Source of the DNA: CAYQMF01 sp964418595
GTDB taxonomy: Bacteria > Planctomycetota > UBA1135 > UBA2386
DNA length: 25,327 nt
Assembly (NCBI GenBank): GCA_964418595.1
Contig: CAYQMF010000102.1
Location: 1-25,327, forward strand
Direction: 5' to 3'
A model generated the notes under the pieces. That model was not told the DNA's origin. It saw nothing but the letters and a program-made list of their open reading frames with translations, and searched no databases. Both the position numbers and the translations under genes were made by a program. Numbering within the stretch: the first letter of the stretch is position 1; each line of letters opens with the position of its first letter. Positions 22,105 through 25,327 of the stretch are shown in pieces.

Positions 22105-24051
22105 TCAGGGGCCCAACTCGGCGATGAGGCGGGACGAAGGCAGCAGCACCCGCACGCCGCCGCGCAGTCGCGTCAAGCCCACGGCATCGAAGTGTTCGAG
22201 GAGCGGGATCAGATACTTGCGGCTCGTGCCCAGGGTGTCGCGCAGGGCCGGGATGTCGAGTTCGCCCCCCTGCCGTTGGCAATTGTCCCGCACGGCCCGC
22301 ATCGCGATCTTGTGCGTGGCAGCGCCGTAGAAGTGCTCGCCGACCCGCACCACGGTCGCCTCGTCCTGGGCGCGCTGGAGGGCGCTCTGGAAGGCGTCGC
22401 CACCCAGCTGCACGGCCGCCGCCAGCTCCGCTTCGTTCGGCGGCCGGAACTCCGCGGTCGCGCACGTCGCCGCGATCCGATCCACCTTGGCGCGGTCGGC
22501 AGCCGGGAGGGAATGCAACCGCTCGACGAACACGAGACGCCCTCCTTCCATGCCGCGCACGCGTCCGGTTGCGAACAGATGGTCGATCACGGCATCGAGA
22601 AGGGCCTGCGGCAGGCTGCGACTCGTGCGCAACGCGGACTTCTGCACCGACGCCGCGAGCGGCTTCGACTTGAGCATCCGGTCGACCCCGAGCAGCACCT
22701 CGGCCGCGCCGTCGCTGACCGCGCTCTTCGTGAACCACCTGCCGGTGGCCTCGTGGTGATGGACGTCGTCCAATCCGGCGAGGACACCTTCCACTCCCGC
22801 CGGCTCCATCGCCATCGCGGCACCGAGTTCCGCCACCGTGCGGCCCGCCGGGCCAGCGTGCGTCAGGTGCTTGCGAGCCTGCGCCGCCGGGGAGTGTCCG
22901 GCCTGCAGCAGGTCCTGCAGTTCGTCGCCCAACTCCACACGGCGGTAGCGGCTGGCGCTCGCCACGATGCGCAGGACGACGCCGCCGCCCACGGTGCGCA
23001 CCGGGTTCTGCTGGCGCAGGAGGAAGCGGTCCCCCGGCACCGTGCACACCTCGTCGTCGAGTAGCACGCGGGCGACGACACTCGTCCCTGGCACGAGCGA
23101 ATCACGGTCGAGAAGGGCGAGTACGCCCTGCACCTCCGCCGTGCCGACGTGGAACCGGATCGGGGTACGGTGCTCGAGCGGCTTGCCGGTCGCCAGCACG
23201 TCGAGCTGGACGTCGACCGCGCGCCCCACGGTCGCCGTGCCGATGTCCGCCACGACCATGCCGCGGTGCAGGGCCTCGAGGTCCGCATCGGGCACCGAGA
23301 GCGCCGTCGAGTGACCTGCGACGGCGCGGTTGACCTTGCGCCCGTACGCGTGGAGCGCCCGCACCCGCGACCGGGCATGGCCGGGCAGGAACTCGACCTC
23401 GCCGCCGGACTCCAGGCTTCCGGACAGCGGAATGCCCGTGACCACCGTGCCGATCCCATCCAGGGTGAACACGCGTTGGATCGGCATGCGGAACGGGCCG
23501 TCCGCCGGCCGTGGCTCGATGCCGAGCGCGATCTCCGTCAGTCGCGCCCGCAGTGCATCGATGCCCTCGCCGGTCACGGAGGACACCCGCACGATCTCCG
23601 CGGCCTCGAGGCGGGTACCCGCGAGCAGGGATCGCACATCGTCCTCGGCCATGAGGATGGTCTCCTCGTCGCACATGTCGATCTTGGTCAGCGCGACGAT
23701 GCCGGTGCGGACGGCCAGCAGCTTGAGGATCTCGACGTGTTCGCGGGTCTGCGGCATGACCCCGTCGTCCGCCGCCACGACCAGCACAGCCAGGTCGATC
23801 GCGGAACAGCCGGCCACCATGTTGCGCACGAAGCGCTCGTGGCCGGGAACGTCGACCAGCCCCATGCGCCGCCCGTCCGGCAGGGCGAGGTTGGCGAAGC
23901 CGAGGTCGATCGTGAGACCTCGCTCCTTCTCCTCCGGCAGCCGGTCGGGATCGATCCCGGTGAGCGCCAGGACGAGACTGCTCTTGCCGTGATCGATGTG
24001 GCCGGCTGTCCCGGCGATGACGGCGTGAATGGCTTGGTCCGCGCGGGTCAC
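22105..24051 (-). CDS. selB: Selenocysteine-specific elongation factor SelB
   Basis: A 648-residue translational GTPase, normal length for bacterial SelB. G1 is AGHIDHGKSS (16-25). The switch region TGIDPDRLPEEKERGLTIDLGFA is the SelB rather than the EF-Tu form. G3 is DVPGHERF (67-74) and G4 is TKID (122-125). EF-Tu-like domains 2 and 3 follow to about 370 (MPIQRVFTLDGIGTVVTGI). The C-terminal 250 residues form winged-helix repeats that bind the SECIS hairpin, ending with LLEHFDAVGLTRLRGGVRVLL. The protein brings Sec-tRNA to in-frame UGA codons. Its presence implies selA, selD and selC elsewhere, since none is in this window. The GTG start has TAGGCT 6 nt upstream. Confidence 0.96.
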   Translation of the reverse strand: MTRADQAIHAVIAGTAGHIDHGKSSLVLALTGIDPDRLPEEKERGLTIDLGFANLALPDGRRMGLVDVPGHERFVRNMVAGCSAIDLAVLVVAADDGVMPQTREHVEILKLLAVRTGIVALTKIDMCDEETILMAEDDVRSLLAGTRLEAAEIVRVSSVTGEGIDALRARLTEIALGIEPRPADGPFRMPIQRVFTLDGIGTVVTGIPLSGSLESGGEVEFLPGHARSRVRALHAYGRKVNRAVAGHSTALSVPDADLEALHRGMVVADIGTATVGRAVDVQLDVLATGKPLEHRTPIRFHVGTAEVQGVLALLDRDSLVPGTSVVARVLLDDEVCTVPGDRFLLRQQNPVRTVGGGVVLRIVASASRYRRVELGDELQDLLQAGHSPAAQARKHLTHAGPAGRTVAELGAAMAMEPAGVEGVLAGLDDVHHHEATGRWFTKSAVSDGAAEVLLGVDRMLKSKPLAASVQKSALRTSRSLPQALLDAVIDHLFATGRVRGMEGGRLVFVERLHSLPAADRAKVDRIAATCATAEFRPPNEAELAAAVQLGGDAFQSALQRAQDEATVVRVGEHFYGAATHKIAMRAVRDNCQRQGGELDIPALRDTLGTSRKYLIPLLEHFDAVGLTRLRGGVRVLLPSSRLIAELGP

Positions 24052-24148
24052 GTGCGGAGCCTACCGGCGCCGATGGGCCTGCGCCAACGAGCTGGCTCGA
24101 GGTGCGAGGCTCGGCGGCGGGCCCTACGCACCGCGCTGCGCGTCGGCC

Positions 24149-24859
24149 TCAGGCGTCGTCGTGCAGGTACAGGATCCGGTTGCAGGACCCGCATTCGACC
24201 ACCGTCGCCCCGCCGCGCAAACGCGCCACGTCGTTGACGGTGATGCGGTTGTAGCAGCCCTGGCAGACCTGGCCTTCGACGCCGGCGACGGCCATGCGTT
24301 GCCGCGACTTGAACAGCTTCGTGTACTTGCCGAGGAGATCGGCGGGCACGCCTTCCAGCAGCTTCTCGCGGCCGATCGCGATCTTGGCCGCCTCCGCCTC
24401 GCGCGCCGCACGCAGCTTGGCGGCCTCTTCCTGGAACTCGGCGAAGGTGGCTTCCTCCGCCTGCAGCGCGGCGCGGCCCTCGTCACGTGCCGCGACCAGC
24501 CCCTCCAGCTTCTCCATGAGGCCGAGCGCCTCCTCCTGGGCGCGGTCCCGTTCCCGCTTGACCGACTCGATCTGCAGCAGCGTGGCCTGGTACTCGGCGT
24601 TGTTGCGGACCGAACTCAGCCGTCCGTCGAGCTTCTTCACCTCGTCGTCGCCCTGGCGGGTCGACAGCTCCAGCCCGCGGATCTGCACCTCGGCGTCGAC
24701 GAAGGCCTTGTCCCGCGCGGCCGACTCGGCCCGCTTGAGGTCGAGCTGCCGCTGGCGCCGGGCGGTCTCCGCCGGCAGCGACTCGATGTCCTTGACGATG
24801 AGGGCGATCTTCTGGTCGAGCTGTTGAAGATCGAGGAGCTTCTTGACCTGCGGGTGCAC
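24149..24859 (-). CDS. Coiled-coil C4 zinc-ribbon protein (COG1579 type)
   Basis: A 236-residue protein made of a long alpha-helical coiled coil (about 5-165) and a C-terminal four-cysteine zinc ribbon: CQGC (C199/C202) and CGSC (C223/C226). The block VRNNAEYQATLLQIE (84-98) is the hallmark of the COG1579 zinc-ribbon family, which is widespread in bacteria and often proposed to act in nucleic-acid or protein handling. The GTG at 24859 starts the protein at HPQVKKLLDLQQLDQKI, as relatives do, and lies just downstream of a good promoter-like site. An ATG at 24964 overlaps the rpoD stop (ATGA) but would add 35 non-conserved residues. Its role here is unknown. It lies between rpoD and selB, all on the minus strand. 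Confidence 0.86.
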   Translation of the reverse strand: MHPQVKKLLDLQQLDQKIALIVKDIESLPAETARRQRQLDLKRAESAARDKAFVDAEVQIRGLELSTRQGDDEVKKLDGRLSSVRNNAEYQATLLQIESVKRERDRAQEEALGLMEKLEGLVAARDEGRAALQAEEATFAEFQEEAAKLRAAREAEAAKIAIGREKLLEGVPADLLGKYTKLFKSRQRMAVAGVEGQVCQGCYNRITVNDVARLRGGATVVECGSCNRILYLHDDA

Positions 24860-24879
24860 CGGGTGATCCAGGGCGGCGC

Positions 24880-24907
24880 AGTCTAGCTCCGACTCGGGCG
24901 CTGGCAA
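24880..24907 (-). promoter_or_regulatory. Promoter of the zinc-ribbon coiled-coil gene
   Basis: Minus-strand TTGCCA (plus 24902-24907), 16-nt spacer, TAGACT (plus 24880-24885). The -35 matches five of six and the -10 four of six consensus bases. Initiation near 24873 gives a leader of about 14 nt to the GTG at 24859. This supports that start over the ATG at 24964. Confidence 0.5.
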
Positions 24908-24960
24908 GGCGGCGGATGTGAAACCACGACGGCGCGCCGAGGCGCCGACGCGACGAGCGG

Positions 24961-25327
24961 TCATACCTCTGGCAACGCGTCCAGGAACCCACCGAGCCGG
25001 CGAGCGCGAACCGGATGCTGAAGTTTGCGCACGGCCTTGGCCTCGATCTGGCGCACGCGCTCGCGCGTCACGCGGAAGATGCGACCGACCTCTTCGAGGG
25101 TGTAGGTGTACCCGTCACCGATCCCGTAGCGCAGCTTGATGATCTCCCGCTCGCGGAACGTGAGCGTCGACAGCACCGAGTCGATCCGCTCGCGCAGCAT
25201 CTCGCGGCTCGCGGCATGGACCGGAGACTCGACCGACTCGTCCTCGATGAAGTCGCCGAAGTACGAGTCGTCGGACTCGCCGATCGGCCGGTCGAGCGAG
25301 ATCGGGTGCTTGCTGATCTTCATCACC
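24961..25327 (-). CDS. rpoD: Primary sigma factor RpoD (3' part only)
   Basis: The last 122 residues of a sigma-70 factor; the gene enters from the right edge. The segment KHPISLDRPIGESDDSYFGD matches the end of region 3 (sigma finger, where primary factors have ISLETPIG, DS and LGDFIED). It is followed by region 4: LTFREREIIKLRYGIGDG and the -35-binding helix-turn-helix TLEEVGRIFRVTRERVRQIE. The C-terminal KAVRKLQHPVRARRLGGFLD is also standard. Primary housekeeping identity is inferred, as region 2 and the non-conserved region lie outside. The segment from the window edge is simply a continuation; the GTG at its end is not a start. Confidence 0.95.
   Translation of the reverse strand, partial: VMKISKHPISLDRPIGESDDSYFGDFIEDESVESPVHAASREMLRERIDSVLSTLTFREREIIKLRYGIGDGYTYTLEEVGRIFRVTRERVRQIEAKAVRKLQHPVRARRLGGFLDALPEV

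Noticed and set aside
20212..23064. 950-residue plus-strand open frame opposite the acidic membrane protein and selB
   Set aside because: It is the longest open frame in the window, but it is antisense to selB, whose motifs are unmistakable. Its translation is low-complexity Arg/His/Val-rich sequence.
24052..24148. tRNA-Sec gene (selC) next to selB
   Set aside because: I checked both flanks of selB (22015-22104 and 24052-24148) for a T-arm GTTCGA-like sequence and an acceptor stem and found neither.
24860..24964. N-terminal extension of the zinc-ribbon protein from the ATG at 24964
   Set aside because: The added 35 residues are unlike the family, and a good promoter-like site lies inside them; the GTG at 24859 fits better despite the ATGA overlap.

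Overview
The window is very GC-rich (about 70% by eye), is almost entirely coding on both strands, and contains no insertion sequence, integrase, CRISPR array or tRNA that I can recognise. Three HEAT-repeat proteins (one fused to an anti-sigma zinc finger, one to a von Willebrand A domain), a secretin-like secreted protein and a standalone GspF-type protein alongside ordinary housekeeping genes suggest a high-GC planctomycete-like bacterium. That placement is inference; no rRNA gene is present to fix it. The organism uses sigma-54 (rpoN, plus an NtrC-type regulator) and probably decodes selenocysteine (selB).

Layout. 1-2000, minus strand: the 5' part of an NtrC-family response regulator, translationally coupled to a degenerate GGDEF protein. 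Upstream of these is a gene-free stretch (1118-1495) with a promoter-like site, folded RNA segments and a clear intrinsic terminator, which I propose encodes a small RNA or leader. A small one-helix membrane protein follows. 2054-6840, plus strand: a compact block of a GspF-domain membrane protein, an ECF sigma factor, an anti-sigma/HEAT fusion and a secreted secretin-like protein. The first three overlap by 4 bp at each junction. This is the most unusual part of the window. 6926-9048, plus strand: rpoN and efp. 9070-9963, minus strand: an RluA-family pseudouridine synthase. 10107-11597, plus strand: a secreted HEAT-repeat protein, ending in an 18-bp tandem repeat.

11661-16743, minus strand: a five-gene series read in the order UbiA/DPPR-synthase-like prenyltransferase, threonine aldolase, phosphomannomutase/phosphoglucomutase, SAM hydroxide adenosyltransferase (DUF62) and arginase. 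It is closely packed and may be one operon. 16841-18022, plus strand: an MFS transporter divergent from that operon. 18032-25327, minus strand: the 3' part of rpoD, a coiled-coil C4 zinc-ribbon protein, selB, a large acidic single-pass membrane protein, a small zinc-ribbon protein overlapping it by 4 bp, and a secreted HEAT+VWA protein.

Two window-wide habits stand out. Four-base ATGA/GTGA overlaps occur at many junctions. Several genes (rpoN, the prenyltransferase, threonine aldolase, possibly selB and the pseudouridine synthase) have a -10-like hexamer only 6-9 nt upstream of the start codon, as expected for leaderless transcripts. Start codons were chosen by hand, and several GTG starts are therefore tentative.
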